64,000 nt of DNA from Pseudomonas proteolytica. Its GTDB lineage: Bacteria > Pseudomonadota > Gammaproteobacteria > Pseudomonadales > Pseudomonadaceae. The position numbers and the translations under genes were made by a program. The stretch covers positions 1 to 64,000 of the forward strand of contig NZ_VFEV01000038.1 in assembly GCF_007858275.1 (NCBI RefSeq), written 5' to 3'. Under the pieces are notes generated by a model that made no database searches, was not told where the DNA came from, and saw only the letters and a program-made list of their open reading frames with translations. Shown here one piece after another: positions 18,793 to 28,002 of the stretch; position 1 is the stretch's first letter; each line of letters opens with the position of its first letter.

Positions 18793-20091
18793 ATGAATAA
18801 CCTGAAACTCGCCACCCGCCGTTGGTGGTACATCATGCCCATCGTCTTCATTACCTACAGCCTGGCGTACCTGGACCGCGCCAACTACGGCTTTGCCGCC
18901 GCCTCCGGCATGGCCGAAGACTTGATGATTACCCCGGGCATGTCTTCACTGCTCGGCGCACTGTTTTTCCTTGGCTACTTTTTCTTCCAGGTGCCGGGCG
19001 CGATCTACGCCCAGCGGCGCAGCGTGAAGAAGCTGATCTTCGTCAGCCTGATCCTCTGGGGCGGCCTGGCCACGCTGACCGGCGTGGTGTCCAACGCCTA
19101 TATACTGATCGCCATCCGCTTTTTGCTCGGGGTGGTCGAGGCCGCGGTGATGCCGGCGATGCTGGTGTACCTGTGCCATTGGTTCACCCGTGCCGAACGC
19201 TCGCGCGCCAATACCTTCCTGATCCTTGGCAACCCGGTGACCATGTTGTGGATGTCGGTCGTGTCGGGTTACCTCGTTCAACATTACAGCTGGCGCTGGA
19301 TGTTTATCATCGAAGGCTTGCCGGCGGTGTTCTGGGCCTTTATCTGGTGGCGCCTGGCCGATGAGCGCCCAGCGGATGCCAAATGGCTGAGTGCCGGCGA
19401 GAAACACGACCTGGAAACCGCCCTGGCCGCCGAGCAGGTGGGTCTCAAGGCAGTGAAAAACTATGCCGAAGCCTTCCGCTCGCCCAAGGTCATCATCCTG
19501 GCGTTGCAGTTCTTTTGCTGGAGCATCGGCGTCTACGGCTTTGTGCTGTGGCTGCCTTCGATCCTCAAGGCGGGCCTGCAGATGGATATGGTCGAAGCCG
19601 GCTGGTTATCGGCGCTGCCTTACCTCGCGGCGGTGATTGCCATGCTGCTGGTGTCCTGGGGCTCGGACAAGCTGCAAAAACGTAAACGCTTTGTGTGGCC
19701 GCCGCTGCTGATCGCCTCCATCGCGTTCTACGGTTCCTACCTGCTGGGGGCCGAACACTTCTGGTGGTCGTACACCCTGCTGGTGATCGCCGGCGCGTGC
19801 ATGTATGCGCCCTATGGGCCGTTTTTTGCCATCGTCCCGGAAATCCTCCCGGCCAACGTCGCCGGTGGGGCCATGGCCTTGATCAACAGCATGGGCGCGC
19901 TGGGCTCGTTTGGCGGCTCGTACCTGGTGGGCTACCTCAACAGCAGCACCGGCTCGCCGGGCGCGTCGTACCTGCTGATGAGCGGTGCGTTGCTGCTGTC
20001 GGTGGTGCTGACGATTTTCCTCAAGACCGGTGCACGTGAACCCTCCCCGACAGCACCGTTGCATTCCCTGGATTTGAAGGTAAGAACCTGA
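18793..20091 (+). CDS. KguT, 2-ketogluconate transporter (MFS, ACS family)
   Basis: 432-residue major facilitator with about 12 membrane segments. The motif between helices 2 and 3 is IYAQRRSVKKL, and SLAYLDRANYGFAAASGM in helix 1 is typical of the anion:cation symporter subfamily that takes up hexuronates and related sugar acids. AGGAGCAACCCC is a strong ribosome site for the ATG at 18793. It imports 2-ketogluconate made in the periplasm. Its TGA overlaps the kguD ATG by one base, so the two are coupled. Confidence 0.93.
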   Translation: MNNLKLATRRWWYIMPIVFITYSLAYLDRANYGFAAASGMAEDLMITPGMSSLLGALFFLGYFFFQVPGAIYAQRRSVKKLIFVSLILWGGLATLTGVVSNAYILIAIRFLLGVVEAAVMPAMLVYLCHWFTRAERSRANTFLILGNPVTMLWMSVVSGYLVQHYSWRWMFIIEGLPAVFWAFIWWRLADERPADAKWLSAGEKHDLETALAAEQVGLKAVKNYAEAFRSPKVIILALQFFCWSIGVYGFVLWLPSILKAGLQMDMVEAGWLSALPYLAAVIAMLLVSWGSDKLQKRKRFVWPPLLIASIAFYGSYLLGAEHFWWSYTLLVIAGACMYAPYGPFFAIVPEILPANVAGGAMALINSMGALGSFGGSYLVGYLNSSTGSPGASYLLMSGALLLSVVLTIFLKTGAREPSPTAPLHSLDLKVRT

Positions 20092-21068
20092 TGAAAAAGC
20101 ATGTCGTGTTGTACAAGAAACTCTCCGCGCCGCTGATGGCCCGCCTGCACGAAGCGGCCCAGGTCACGCTGATTGAAAACCTCGGCCCCACCGGCCTGGC
20201 ACAATTGCGTGATGCCTTGCCCAGCGCCCACGGTTTGCTGGGCGCCAGCCTGCGCCTGGATGCGAACCTGCTGGACCTGGCACCGCAGCTGGAGGCGGTA
20301 GCCAGTGTTTCGGTGGGCGTTGATAACTACGACATCGACTACCTGACCCAGCGCGGCATCCTGCTGAGCAACACCCCTGACGTGCTCACCGAAACCACCG
20401 CCGACACCGGTTTTGCGCTGATCCTGGCCACCGCCCGACGCGTGGTGGAGTTGGCGAATATGGTGCGCGCCGGCAACTGGAACCAGAACATCGGCCCCTT
20501 GCACTTTGGCAGCGATGTGCATGGCAAGACCCTGGGCATCATTGGCATGGGGCGTATTGGCGAAGCGCTGGCACAGCGTGGGCATTTTGGCTTTGGCATG
20601 CCGGTGATCTACCACAGCCACTCGCCCAAGCCTGCGGTAGATCAGCGGTTTGACGCGCAATACCGCAGCTTGCCCGATCTGCTGCAGCAAGCCGATTTTG
20701 TTTGCCTGACATTACCGCTGACTGCCGAGACTCAGGGGTTGATCGGCGCCAAGGAGTTCGCGCTTATGGGGCCGGAGACGATTTTCATCAATATCTCCCG
20801 GGGCAAAGTGGTGGACGAAGCGGCACTGGTCGAAGCCCTGCAACAGCGGACGATTCGCGCTGCGGGTCTGGATGTGTTCGAGCGTGAGCCGTTGAATCAC
20901 GACTCGCCGTTGCTGCGTTTGAGCAACGTGGTGGCGACCCCCCATATCGGCTCTGCGACCCACGAAACCCGCGAAGCCATGGCCAAATGTGCGGTGGACA
21001 ACCTGCTGGCAGCACTGGCCGGCGAACGCCCGAAAAACCTGGTGAACACCAGCGCCTGGAAGCGCTGA
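20091..21068 (+). CDS. KguD, 2-keto-6-phosphogluconate reductase
   Basis: 325-residue D-2-hydroxyacid dehydrogenase. The Rossmann loop is GIIGMGRIGEAL. The catalytic Arg237 lies in NISRGKVVDE, a Glu in DVFEREPL, and His285 in ATPHIGSATHE, the full R-E-H set. It reduces 2-keto-6-phosphogluconate to 6-phosphogluconate, normally with NADPH, and so feeds the Entner-Doudoroff and pentose phosphate routes; zwf and gnd in this window share that intermediate. It is the last gene of the kgu operon; a 314-bp repeat-filled gap follows. Confidence 0.93.
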   Translation: MKKHVVLYKKLSAPLMARLHEAAQVTLIENLGPTGLAQLRDALPSAHGLLGASLRLDANLLDLAPQLEAVASVSVGVDNYDIDYLTQRGILLSNTPDVLTETTADTGFALILATARRVVELANMVRAGNWNQNIGPLHFGSDVHGKTLGIIGMGRIGEALAQRGHFGFGMPVIYHSHSPKPAVDQRFDAQYRSLPDLLQQADFVCLTLPLTAETQGLIGAKEFALMGPETIFINISRGKVVDEAALVEALQQRTIRAAGLDVFEREPLNHDSPLLRLSNVVATPHIGSATHETREAMAKCAVDNLLAALAGERPKNLVNTSAWKR

Positions 21069-21080
21069 GCCTGGCCTGAT

Positions 21081-21350
21081 TGGTGAGAGGACTCGTCTGT
21101 GGTGAGAGGACTTGTCTGTGGCGAGCGGGCTTGTCTGTGGCGAGCGGGCTTGCCCCGCGCTGGGCGGCAAAGCCGCCCCAATAGCCTCACCCTGTTCTGC
21201 CAGCTACACCGAGGTGGCTGGCTTTGGGGCTGCTGCCGCAGCCCAACGGGGGCGATACGGCGTTCCGGCAAGCCCCCTCGCCACAAGGGGTGAAGCAGCC
21301 CCAACAGCCTCACCATGTTCTGCCAGCTACACCGAGGTGGCTGGTTTTGG
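21081..21350. repeat. Composite repeat block: four 19-bp tandem units plus a duplicated 53-bp segment
   Basis: From 21081 four imperfect 19-bp units follow head to tail, drifting from TGGTGAGAGGACTCGTCTG to TGGCGAGCGGGCTTGCCCC. The last two are the outer tip of the palindromic repeat arm common in this window. A 53-bp segment at 21175-21227 is repeated almost exactly at 21298-21350, with a REP-like arm (CAAGCCCCCTCGCCACA) between. The block fills the gap between kguD and the chemoreceptor gene. Confidence 0.85.
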
Positions 21351-21382
21351 CGCTACCGCCGCCCCCCTTTCCACACCAATAG

Positions 21383-23008
21383 TTAGATCACGAAACGCGC
21401 CACCATACCGTTCAAGTCCACTGCCAGGCGCGACAGTTCGTGGCTGGCGGCGCTGGTCTGGTTGGCACCGGCCGCCGATTGGGTGGCCAGGTCGCGGATG
21501 TTCACCAGGTTGCGGTCCACTTCCCGTGATACCTGGGCCTGCTCTTCAGAGGCGCTGGCGATCACCAGGTTGCGCTCGTTGATCAGGCTGATGGACTGGG
21601 TGATCTGCTCCAGCGCCACACCCGCCGCGCGGGCCATTTCCAAAGTACTTTGGGTACGCTGGTTGCTCTGCTGCATGGATTGCACCGCTTCACCCGTACC
21701 GTTCTGGATCCCGGCCACCATCTTCTCGATCTCTTGAGTCGACTGCTGGGTGCGATGGGCCAGGGCGCGCACTTCATCGGCCACTACGGCAAACCCACGC
21801 CCGGCTTCACCGGCGCGTGCGGCTTCGATGGCCGCGTTGAGGGCCAGCAGGTTGGTTTGCTCGGCAATCGCGCGAATCACGTCCAGTACCTTGCCAATAT
21901 CACGGCCCTGGGTCGCCAGGCCTTCGATCAACACCGAGGTGTTCTGCACGTCCTGGGTCATGGTCTGGATCGCGCCCACGGTTTCCACCACACGGTCGCG
22001 CCCTTCCCGCGCGGCCTGGTTCGACTGGGTCGAGGCCTCGGAGGTCGACACCGCGTTGCGCGCCACTTCCTCTACGGCGGCGGTCATTTCATTGACCGCC
22101 GTGGCGGCCTGGTCGATTTCATTGTTCTGCTGCTGCAAGCCCTTGGAGGCTTCCTCGGTAACTGCGCTCAGCTCTTCGGCGGCCGAGGCCAATTGCGTAG
22201 CTGAGCCCGCGATGTGCTGGATGGTCTGGCGCAGGTTGTTCTGCATGGTCGCCAGGGCACCGATCAGGCGGGCCGGCTCGTCCTGGCCGTCGTCCTCGAT
22301 GGCTTTGCTCAGGTCGCCACTGGAGATGGTCTCGGCGGCCGCCACGGCCTTGCGCAGGGGCGTAACGATGCTGCGAGTCAGCAGCCAGGCAAGCAATACA
22401 GTCATCAGCGCCGCGACCACCGACACCACGATGATCCCGCTGATCGCATCGCTATAGCTGCGCCCGGCGTCTTCGCCGGCCTGTTTGGCATCGGCGGCAT
22501 TGATCGCAATCAACTGGTTCAGTTGTTCACCCATCCGATCGGTGCCGTCCTTGATCCGGCTGTTGATCAGGGCGCGCATCTCCTCGACTTTGTTCTGCTG
22601 GGACAGCGCAAGCATTTCGGCCTGGGCTTTGAGGTAGTTGTCGAGCGTGGCCGCAAAGGTCTTGTACAGCGCGGCTTCTTCGGCGCCGGCCGGCATCGCG
22701 GCATAACCTGCCTGGGCTTGGCGGGCCTTGTCGACCAGCACCCCGATGCGCGTTTGGGCATCTTGCAGGGCTGCCGGCTCACGATTGACCAAGACACGGA
22801 AGGACAGAATGCGCAGGCGCAACACGTTCTCGGTCATATTGGCCAGGTAGCCGACACTCGGCAGTTGGTTGGCGCCCATGTCCAACGCGGCCTGGCGAAT
22901 CAGCGTCATGCGGTTGACGGCAAACACCCCTAGAACAATCACAAGCAACGCAATAAACGCAAAACCGAGAAACGCCCGAGGTGCGATATTCAAATTACGG
23001 AGGGACAT
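21383..23008 (-). CDS. Methyl-accepting chemotaxis protein (4HB sensor, HAMP)
   Basis: 541-residue chemoreceptor. Membrane segments at about 11-31 and 189-211 enclose a helical periplasmic domain of about 155 residues, which fits a four-helix-bundle (4HB_MCP) ligand sensor. A HAMP domain follows (about 212-265), then the long signalling coiled coil whose hairpin tip reads [20 protein letters not shown], the conserved CheA/CheW contact. Glu/Gln-rich methylation regions flank the tip. ATG 23008 is preceded by ACGGAGGG, a good ribosome site. No C-terminal pentapeptide tether is seen (ends MVARFVI). The ligand is unknown; adjacency to a permease gene on the opposite strand does not prove a link. 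Confidence 0.92.
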   Translation of the reverse strand: MSLRNLNIAPRAFLGFAFIALLVIVLGVFAVNRMTLIRQAALDMGANQLPSVGYLANMTENVLRLRILSFRVLVNREPAALQDAQTRIGVLVDKARQAQAGYAAMPAGAEEAALYKTFAATLDNYLKAQAEMLALSQQNKVEEMRALINSRIKDGTDRMGEQLNQLIAINAADAKQAGEDAGRSYSDAISGIIVVSVVAALMTVLLAWLLTRSIVTPLRKAVAAAETISSGDLSKAIEDDGQDEPARLIGALATMQNNLRQTIQHIAGSATQLASAAEELSAVTEEASKGLQQQNNEIDQAATAVNEMTAAVEEVARNAVSTSEASTQSNQAAREGRDRVVETVGAIQTMTQDVQNTSVLIEGLATQGRDIGKVLDVIRAIAEQTNLLALNAAIEAARAGEAGRGFAVVADEVRALAHRTQQSTQEIEKMVAGIQNGTGEAVQSMQQSNQRTQSTLEMARAAGVALEQITQSISLINERNLVIASASEEQAQVSREVDRNLVNIRDLATQSAAGANQTSAASHELSRLAVDLNGMVARFVI

Positions 23009-23242
23009 AGGAAAGCTCTCAAGAAGGGATGGCTGCGAGCGTCCTTGCCGCGACACGGTCACTGTGCGTCAACGCACACAGGTGACTGTTCGGCGCCACT
23101 GTTGTAAGGGTTATGTGGGCCTATAAGGGATATCGGCAGGCTTGAGGCTTTTTGCACGGATCCGAGAAATATATTTTCACACTTTTGACAGCGGGCGCTT
23201 TCTGGCATCCTGCGCGTCCATTTTCTGACCCGAGCACGTATT

Positions 23243-24670
23243 TTGTCTGACGCTCAAGCCCCCCGCCCCCGCTATAAATCGGACCTGATCTATGGTCTGG
23301 AAGACCGTCCGCACTTCACCGCGGCGATTTTTGCCGCCCTGCAGCACGTGCTCGCCAGCTTTGTTGGGATCATTACCCCGACCCTGGTCGTCGGCGGCGT
23401 GCTGGGCCTGGAAAGCGAAGTGCCCTACCTGGTCAGCATGGCCCTGTTCGTCTCGGGCCTGGGCACGTTTGTCCAGGCGCGGCGCTTTGGTCCGGTGGGC
23501 TCGGGTTTGTTGTGCCTGCAAGGCACCAGCTTTTCGTTTATCAGCGTAATTCTCAGTGCCGGGTTCATGGTCAAGGCCCGGGGCGGCGGCACCGATGAGA
23601 TCCTGTCGACGATCTTTGGCATCTGCTTCTTCGCAGCGTTTATCGAAGTGGTGCTCAGCCAGTTCATCGGAAAATTGCGCAAACTGATCACCCCGGTGGT
23701 TACCGGCACCATCATCACCTTGATGGGCCTGTCGTTGATCAAGGTCGCCGTCACTGACATGGCCGGCGGCTACGGCGCCGCCGACCTGGGTGCCGCCAGC
23801 AATATGGGGTTGGCCGCCCTGGTGTTGGTGACCATCGTGGTGCTCAACCGCTTCAATAACCCGTTCCTGCGTCTGGGCTCGATTGTCATTGGCCTGACCC
23901 TGGGGTTTGTCGTGGCCTGGTGGCTGGGCCGGGTCGACCTGGCGGCATTGCCCCAGGTGCCGTTGGTCAGCGTGCCGGTGCCGTTCAAGTACGGCTTTTC
24001 GTTTGATTGGGTGGCGTTTATCCCGGTAGCCGTGATCTTCCTGATTTCCCCGCTGGAGGCGGCCGGCGATCTGACAGCCAACTCGATGATTTCCCAGCAA
24101 CCGGTCAAAGGCCCGCTGTACATCAAGCGCATCAAGTCTGGCCTGCTGGCTGATGGTCTGAACTCGGTGATGGCCGCCACCTTCAATAGCCTGCCCATGG
24201 TGACCTTCGCCCAGAACAACGGCGTGATCCAGTTGACCGGCGTGGCCAGCCGCTATGTGGCGTATTTCATTGCCGGCCTGCTGGTGCTGCTCGGTCTGTT
24301 CCCGATGATTGGCGCGGTCTTGCAATTGATGCCCAAGCCGGTGCTGGGTGGCGCGACCCTGATCATGTTCGGTACCGTGGCCGTGGCCGGGATCAAGATC
24401 CTCGCCGAGGCCGGGCTGCATCGACGCAATGTGCTGATCGTGGCCATTTCCCTGGGGATGGGCCTGGGTGTGGCGGCGGTGCCAGAAGTGCTGCGCGAGT
24501 TGCCCAAGGCCCTGCATAACATCTTCGAGTCGCCGATTACCGTCGGTGCATTCTGTGCGATCCTGCTGAACATCTTCCTGCCTGAAGAGTTCATAGAGTT
24601 GCAGGAAGATGAATTTGATCCGGAAGCCTCGACCCTCAAAGTGATGCAGGACCCGGCCCCGACGAAATAG
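23243..24670 (+). CDS. NCS2-family purine permease (xanthine/urate type)
   Basis: 475-residue transporter with about 14 membrane segments and the NCS2 signature FAQNNGVIQLTGVASRYV, which in characterised members favours xanthine or uric acid over uracil. ISPLEAAGDLTANSMIS carries the conserved Glu of the binding site in helix 8. The start is a TTG at 23243, because no ATG precedes the first membrane segment and the residues after it (SDAQAPRPRYKSDLIYGLED) are typical of the family. It is probably a proton or sodium symporter in the inner membrane. I see no purine-riboswitch fold in the 234 bp between it and the divergent chemoreceptor gene. The lipoprotein gene begins 8 bp downstream. Confidence 0.88.
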   Translation: MSDAQAPRPRYKSDLIYGLEDRPHFTAAIFAALQHVLASFVGIITPTLVVGGVLGLESEVPYLVSMALFVSGLGTFVQARRFGPVGSGLLCLQGTSFSFISVILSAGFMVKARGGGTDEILSTIFGICFFAAFIEVVLSQFIGKLRKLITPVVTGTIITLMGLSLIKVAVTDMAGGYGAADLGAASNMGLAALVLVTIVVLNRFNNPFLRLGSIVIGLTLGFVVAWWLGRVDLAALPQVPLVSVPVPFKYGFSFDWVAFIPVAVIFLISPLEAAGDLTANSMISQQPVKGPLYIKRIKSGLLADGLNSVMAATFNSLPMVTFAQNNGVIQLTGVASRYVAYFIAGLLVLLGLFPMIGAVLQLMPKPVLGGATLIMFGTVAVAGIKILAEAGLHRRNVLIVAISLGMGLGVAAVPEVLRELPKALHNIFESPITVGAFCAILLNIFLPEEFIELQEDEFDPEASTLKVMQDPAPTK

Positions 24671-24678
24671 GAACCCTT

Positions 24679-25146
24679 ATGCGCAGATTGATCGGCCTGA
24701 CCCTATCCCTGGTATTGCTCAGCCTGAGCGCCTGCGCCCTGTTCCCCGACCGTGACGCGCTGCATATCAATGTGGTGGGCATCGAACCGTTGCAAAGCCA
24801 GGACCTGGAAGTGCGGTTTGCGGTCAAGCTGCGGGTGCAGAACCCCAACGAAACAGCGATCGACTACAACGGCGTGGCCCTAGACCTGGAGGTCAATGGT
24901 CGGCCACTGGCGGCCGGGGTCAGCGATCAGCAGGGATCGATCCCGCGCTTTTCCGAGACGGTGCTGACAGTCCCGGTCAGCGTTTCGGCATTTTCCGTGC
25001 TGCGCCAGACCCTTGGCCTGAGCCAGACCCAGAGCTTGAACAACCTGCCCTATGTCCTGCGCGGCAAGCTGGCCGGTGGCTTGTTTGGCACCGTGCGTTT
25101 TGTTGATCGCGGGACGCTGGACCTGCCCACCACAGTGACGTGGTAA
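24679..25146 (+). CDS. LEA type 2 (WHy-domain) lipoprotein
   Basis: 155 residues. A lipoprotein signal ends in LSLSAC, with the cysteine at about residue 19. The rest is one LEA_2/WHy beta-sandwich: LEVRFAVKLRVQNPNETAIDYNGVALDLEVNGR is its characteristic first half. Such proteins occur in many Pseudomonas envelopes without a defined biochemical role; protection under stress is proposed for the fold. Start ATG 24679 follows AGGAACCCTT, 8 bp after the permease stop, so it is probably co-transcribed with it. Its 3' end lies 5 bp before the start I chose for the acetyltransferase. Confidence 0.85.
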   Translation: MRRLIGLTLSLVLLSLSACALFPDRDALHINVVGIEPLQSQDLEVRFAVKLRVQNPNETAIDYNGVALDLEVNGRPLAAGVSDQQGSIPRFSETVLTVPVSVSAFSVLRQTLGLSQTQSLNNLPYVLRGKLAGGLFGTVRFVDRGTLDLPTTVTW

Positions 25147-25151
25147 ACAAC

Positions 25152-25700
25152 ATGGACATCTTGCCCACCCTGCACACCGAACGCCTGATCCTGCAACCGC
25201 TGACCCTGGACGACGCCGAGGGTATCCAGCAACAGTTTCCCCACTGGGAGGTGGTGCGTTACCTCAATGCCTTGGTGCCCTGGCCCTACCCGGCCGATGG
25301 CGCCCGCAGCTTCCTGGAGCAAATAGCCTTGCCGGCCATGGTCGAGGGGCGCGAGTGGCACTGGTCGATCCGCCTGCGCGAAGAGCCCGGGCAGTTGATC
25401 GGCAATGTGAGCCTGATGGATGAGCTGGATAACAACCGGGGCTTCTGGCTGGCCCCGCATTGGCAAGGTCAGGGGCTAATGAGCGAAGCCAGTGCGGCGG
25501 TGACCGAGTATTGGTTCAAGGTGCTCGAACGCCCATTGCTGCGGGTGCCCAAGGCCGCGCCGAACCTGGGGTCGCGCAGGATTTCGGAAAAAACCCGGAT
25601 GCGCTTGATCCGCACGGAAGAAGGACGCTTCGTGGCGGGGGTATTTCCCAAGGAAATTTGGGAAATCACCCGCGAAGAATGGATGAAACAATCCCTGTAG
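25152..25700 (+). CDS. GNAT-family N-acetyltransferase (RimJ-like)
   Basis: 182 residues from ATG 25152 (an in-frame GTG at 25140 overlaps the lipoprotein gene). The opening LHTERLILQPLTLDDAEGI is the standard start of RimJ/RimL-type acetyltransferases. The acetyl-CoA loop is WQGQGLMSEASAAV. NLGSRRISEKTRMRLI matches the conserved N-x-x-S-x-x-x-x-E-K segment near the C-terminus. The substrate is unknown: a protein N-terminus, antibiotic or amine are all possible. It is the last gene of a likely three-gene unit with the permease and the lipoprotein. Confidence 0.87.
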   Translation: MDILPTLHTERLILQPLTLDDAEGIQQQFPHWEVVRYLNALVPWPYPADGARSFLEQIALPAMVEGREWHWSIRLREEPGQLIGNVSLMDELDNNRGFWLAPHWQGQGLMSEASAAVTEYWFKVLERPLLRVPKAAPNLGSRRISEKTRMRLIRTEEGRFVAGVFPKEIWEITREEWMKQSL

Positions 25701-25950
25701 GAGCGGGCTTGCCCGCGAGAGCCATAGGTATCTACACAACTTTGCCGCAACGCCTAGATCCAGGCAGATAGCGCAGTTGTGGCGAGCGGGCTTGCCCCGC
25801 GCTGGGCCGCGAAGCAGCCCCAAAACCAGCCGCTGCGGTGTATCTGGTACAACGCATTCGGCTTATTGGGGCTGCTTCGCGGCCCAGTGCGGGGCAAGCC
25901 CGCTCGCCACAGGAGAGTTCGTCAGTTTCTGAAAATTGTGTAGATACCTA
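25694..25950. repeat. Nested repeat: single REP arm plus 134-bp palindrome with conserved flanks
   Basis: A lone REP hairpin (CTGTAGGAGCGGGCTTGCCC) starts at 25695. A long palindrome at 25778-25911 has arms TGTGGCGAGCGGGCTTGCCC and its complement, each running into GGGCTGCTTCGCGGCCC-like inner arms. Outside it, ATAGGTATCTACACAA near 25725 faces TTGTGTAGATACCTAT at 25935-25950, so the flanks are themselves inverted. The right flank matches the left flank of the repeat at 58995 for about 45 bp. The repeats cover most of the 312-bp gap before 26013; no gene is seen there. Confidence 0.85.
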
Positions 25951-26012
25951 TGCCGCGATAGCGGTATACCAGCCAGCACATGTAGTGACTGAACTACCGC
26001 AATCGCCGGCCC

Positions 26013-26264
26013 CTACTTGGCCGCCATCAGTCGGTTGACTTCACTGCGCACCATGTTGGCAAACTCCGGTGGCGACATGCCGTCCAACTCCGAGCGGACC
26101 CATTCGGCCCACTTGCCCTTGCGTTTGGAGCGCTCGCCAAACAGTCGGGCGCCCTCGCCTTTGGCCTTGCCCAGGTTGCTTTGCCACAAGTCGTACAGGC
26201 GCGACTTTTCATCTTCAAGCGCAGCGCGCTCGGCAAGGGGCTTGTTGGCCAGATTGAAGCTCAT
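26013..26264 (-). CDS. Small conserved hypothetical protein
   Basis: 83 residues, strongly charged (Lys/Arg/Glu), no signal or membrane segment. It opens MSFNLANKPLAERAALEDEK and contains a basic stretch GERSKRKGKWAEWVRSELDG. Such short basic proteins recur next to diverse genes in Pseudomonas genomes. I do not recognise a function. It is divergent from the DUF883 gene at 26429. Confidence 0.7.
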   Translation of the reverse strand: MSFNLANKPLAERAALEDEKSRLYDLWQSNLGKAKGEGARLFGERSKRKGKWAEWVRSELDGMSPPEFANMVRSEVNRLMAAK

Positions 26265-26428
26265 GTGGAATTACCTGCTGCACAAATAGGTGACATCTTA
26301 CACTGTAGGTCGAAAGGTCCGAATTCGGATTTTATGCCGTGCTGAGAGTCAGCGAAAAAAACTGCAACTTTTAGCCCACTGCAACACTCCATTGTTCACT
26401 GCCCACTTACCCCGCAAGGAGCTACTCA

Positions 26429-26749
26429 ATGGCCCGTAAAACCGCCGCCCAAGCAGTCGAAGAGCAAATCAAGGACCAGGCGTTCAGCGAACTCCAGGCC
26501 CTGATCGAAGAATCGGACAAACTGCTCAAAAGCAGCGCGTCGCTGGTGGGAGAAGAAGGTGAAACCCTGCGCGAGCAGGTCGCGATCAAGCTCAAGCAGG
26601 CCCTGGACTCGGTGTCCAACGTGCGTGAGCGCAGCAAGCCGGTGGTCGATGCTACCGAAACCTACATCGGTGGCCACCCGTGGCAGACGGTGGCAATCTC
26701 GGCCGGCTTCGGCCTGGTCGTCGGCCTGTTGCTGGGCCGTCGCCACTGA
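26429..26749 (+). CDS. ElaB/YqjD/DUF883-family membrane-anchored protein
   Basis: 106 residues. A long amphipathic helix (about 1-75, with LQALIEESDKLLKSSASLVG) is followed by the motif HPWQTVAISAGFGLVVGLLLGRR, the C-terminal tail anchor that defines DUF883. In E. coli the paralogues ElaB and YqjD sit in the inner membrane, bind ribosomes and rise in stationary phase under RpoS. CAAGGAGCTACTCA upstream is a strong ribosome site. A similar role here is inferred from the family. Confidence 0.9.
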   Translation: MARKTAAQAVEEQIKDQAFSELQALIEESDKLLKSSASLVGEEGETLREQVAIKLKQALDSVSNVRERSKPVVDATETYIGGHPWQTVAISAGFGLVVGLLLGRRH

Positions 26750-26788
26750 TAACGGTCATCACTGGCGCGGCGTCGTCCGCGCCGGTGT

Positions 26789-27820
26789 TCAGGCCTGGGC
26801 CAACGCCCGCAAGCGCTCCAACTCTTCACCGTCGATGATAATCCCCTCCTCCTCAGACCTGGCCCGCGCCCGATGACGGCGGTCGCCCGGCAAACGTCGT
26901 AACCCTGCTGCATGCATCTGGCGCACCAGTTCCTGGCTGCGTTCGGCAAAGCCCTGGCCAGCGTTTTTGCTCGGGTCGATGACGATCAGCAACTGGCCGG
27001 TCCAGGGCGTCTTGGCGCCGGGGTGGTTGGACCAGTCGAACTCAAAGGAGAAATTGCCTCCCGTCAACGCGGCCGCCAGCAGTTCAACCATCATCGACAA
27101 GGCCGAGCCCTTGTGCCCGCCGAACGGCAGCAACGCGCCCCCTTCAAGGATGGCCCGAGGGTCCTGGGTCGGCTGGCCCAGGCTGTCGACACCGGTGCCA
27201 GGTGGCACTCGCTCGCCCTTGCGCGCGGCGATCTGCACGTCGCCATGGGCGATGGCGCTGGTGGCCAGGTCAAACACAATCGGCGGCCCATCGGCGCGGG
27301 GCGCGGCGAACGCGATGGGATTGGTGCCGAACAAGGGGCGATCTGCGCCGTGAGGCACCACACACGTCATGCTGTTGACCACGCTGAGGGCCACCAGCCC
27401 TTCTTCGGCGAAAGGCTCGACATCGGGCCAGAGCGCCGCAAAGTGATGGGAGTTGCGAATGGCCAATACCGCGATCCCGGCGCTGCGGGCCTTTTGCACT
27501 AACAGCGGGCGCGCTGCTGCCAGGGCCGGCTGCGCAAAACCATTGTCGGCATCGACCCGGACAAAGCCTGACGCGACATCTTCGACCTGCGGCACGGCCA
27601 TGCCATTGACCCAGCCGCTGTTCAGCGTCGAGACGTAGCCAGGTATACGAAAGACCCCATGGCTGTGCGCGCCGTCCCGTTCGGCACGGGCGCAGTTATC
27701 GGCCAGGACAGCGGCCACATCGGGCGAGGTGCCATGACGAATGAAGATGCGTGTAAGCAGGGCCACCAGTTCGCTGAGGGCCATGGATGTGTTCACTGCA
27801 GTAACGGGCGTGGCTGACAT
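26789..27820 (-). CDS. Delta1-piperideine-2-carboxylate/pyrroline-2-carboxylate reductase (Ldh family)
   Basis: 343-residue member of the malate/L-lactate dehydrogenase family that has no Rossmann fold. Signature stretches are NCARAERDGAHSHGVFRIPGY near the N-terminus, IRNSHHFAALWPDVEPFA, and FGGHKGSALSMMVELLAAAL. The best match in Pseudomonas is DpkA, a cytoplasmic NADPH-dependent imine reductase of D-lysine and D-proline/hydroxyproline breakdown. No other lysine or proline genes lie nearby, so substrate choice is less certain than family. It is convergent with DUF883 and divergent from the giant gene at 28003. Confidence 0.82.
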   Translation of the reverse strand: MSATPVTAVNTSMALSELVALLTRIFIRHGTSPDVAAVLADNCARAERDGAHSHGVFRIPGYVSTLNSGWVNGMAVPQVEDVASGFVRVDADNGFAQPALAAARPLLVQKARSAGIAVLAIRNSHHFAALWPDVEPFAEEGLVALSVVNSMTCVVPHGADRPLFGTNPIAFAAPRADGPPIVFDLATSAIAHGDVQIAARKGERVPPGTGVDSLGQPTQDPRAILEGGALLPFGGHKGSALSMMVELLAAALTGGNFSFEFDWSNHPGAKTPWTGQLLIVIDPSKNAGQGFAERSQELVRQMHAAGLRRLPGDRRHRARARSEEEGIIIDGEELERLRALAQA

Positions 27821-28002
27821 CTGAAGCTCCGGAATTGTTATTGGAGGGGGCTACAGCCTGCTGGACTCAACGCCCTGATTAAACAACGCCCGGCAACCCG
27901 CCTGTCAACACCTGTGCGGGCTCGCAGCCTATTTATTTAGCGCCGCTGCGCCCATCGGTACTCGTAGGCTTTGCCCTTCCTCAAGCCAGTGCACAAGCGA
28001 TC

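Noticed and set aside
21081-21156. Possible CRISPR array
   Set aside because: Units are 19 bp head to tail with no spacers and no cas genes; they derive from a palindrome arm.
23009-23242. Purine riboswitch before the NCS2 permease
   Set aside because: No three-way junction or conserved core could be recognised in the gap.
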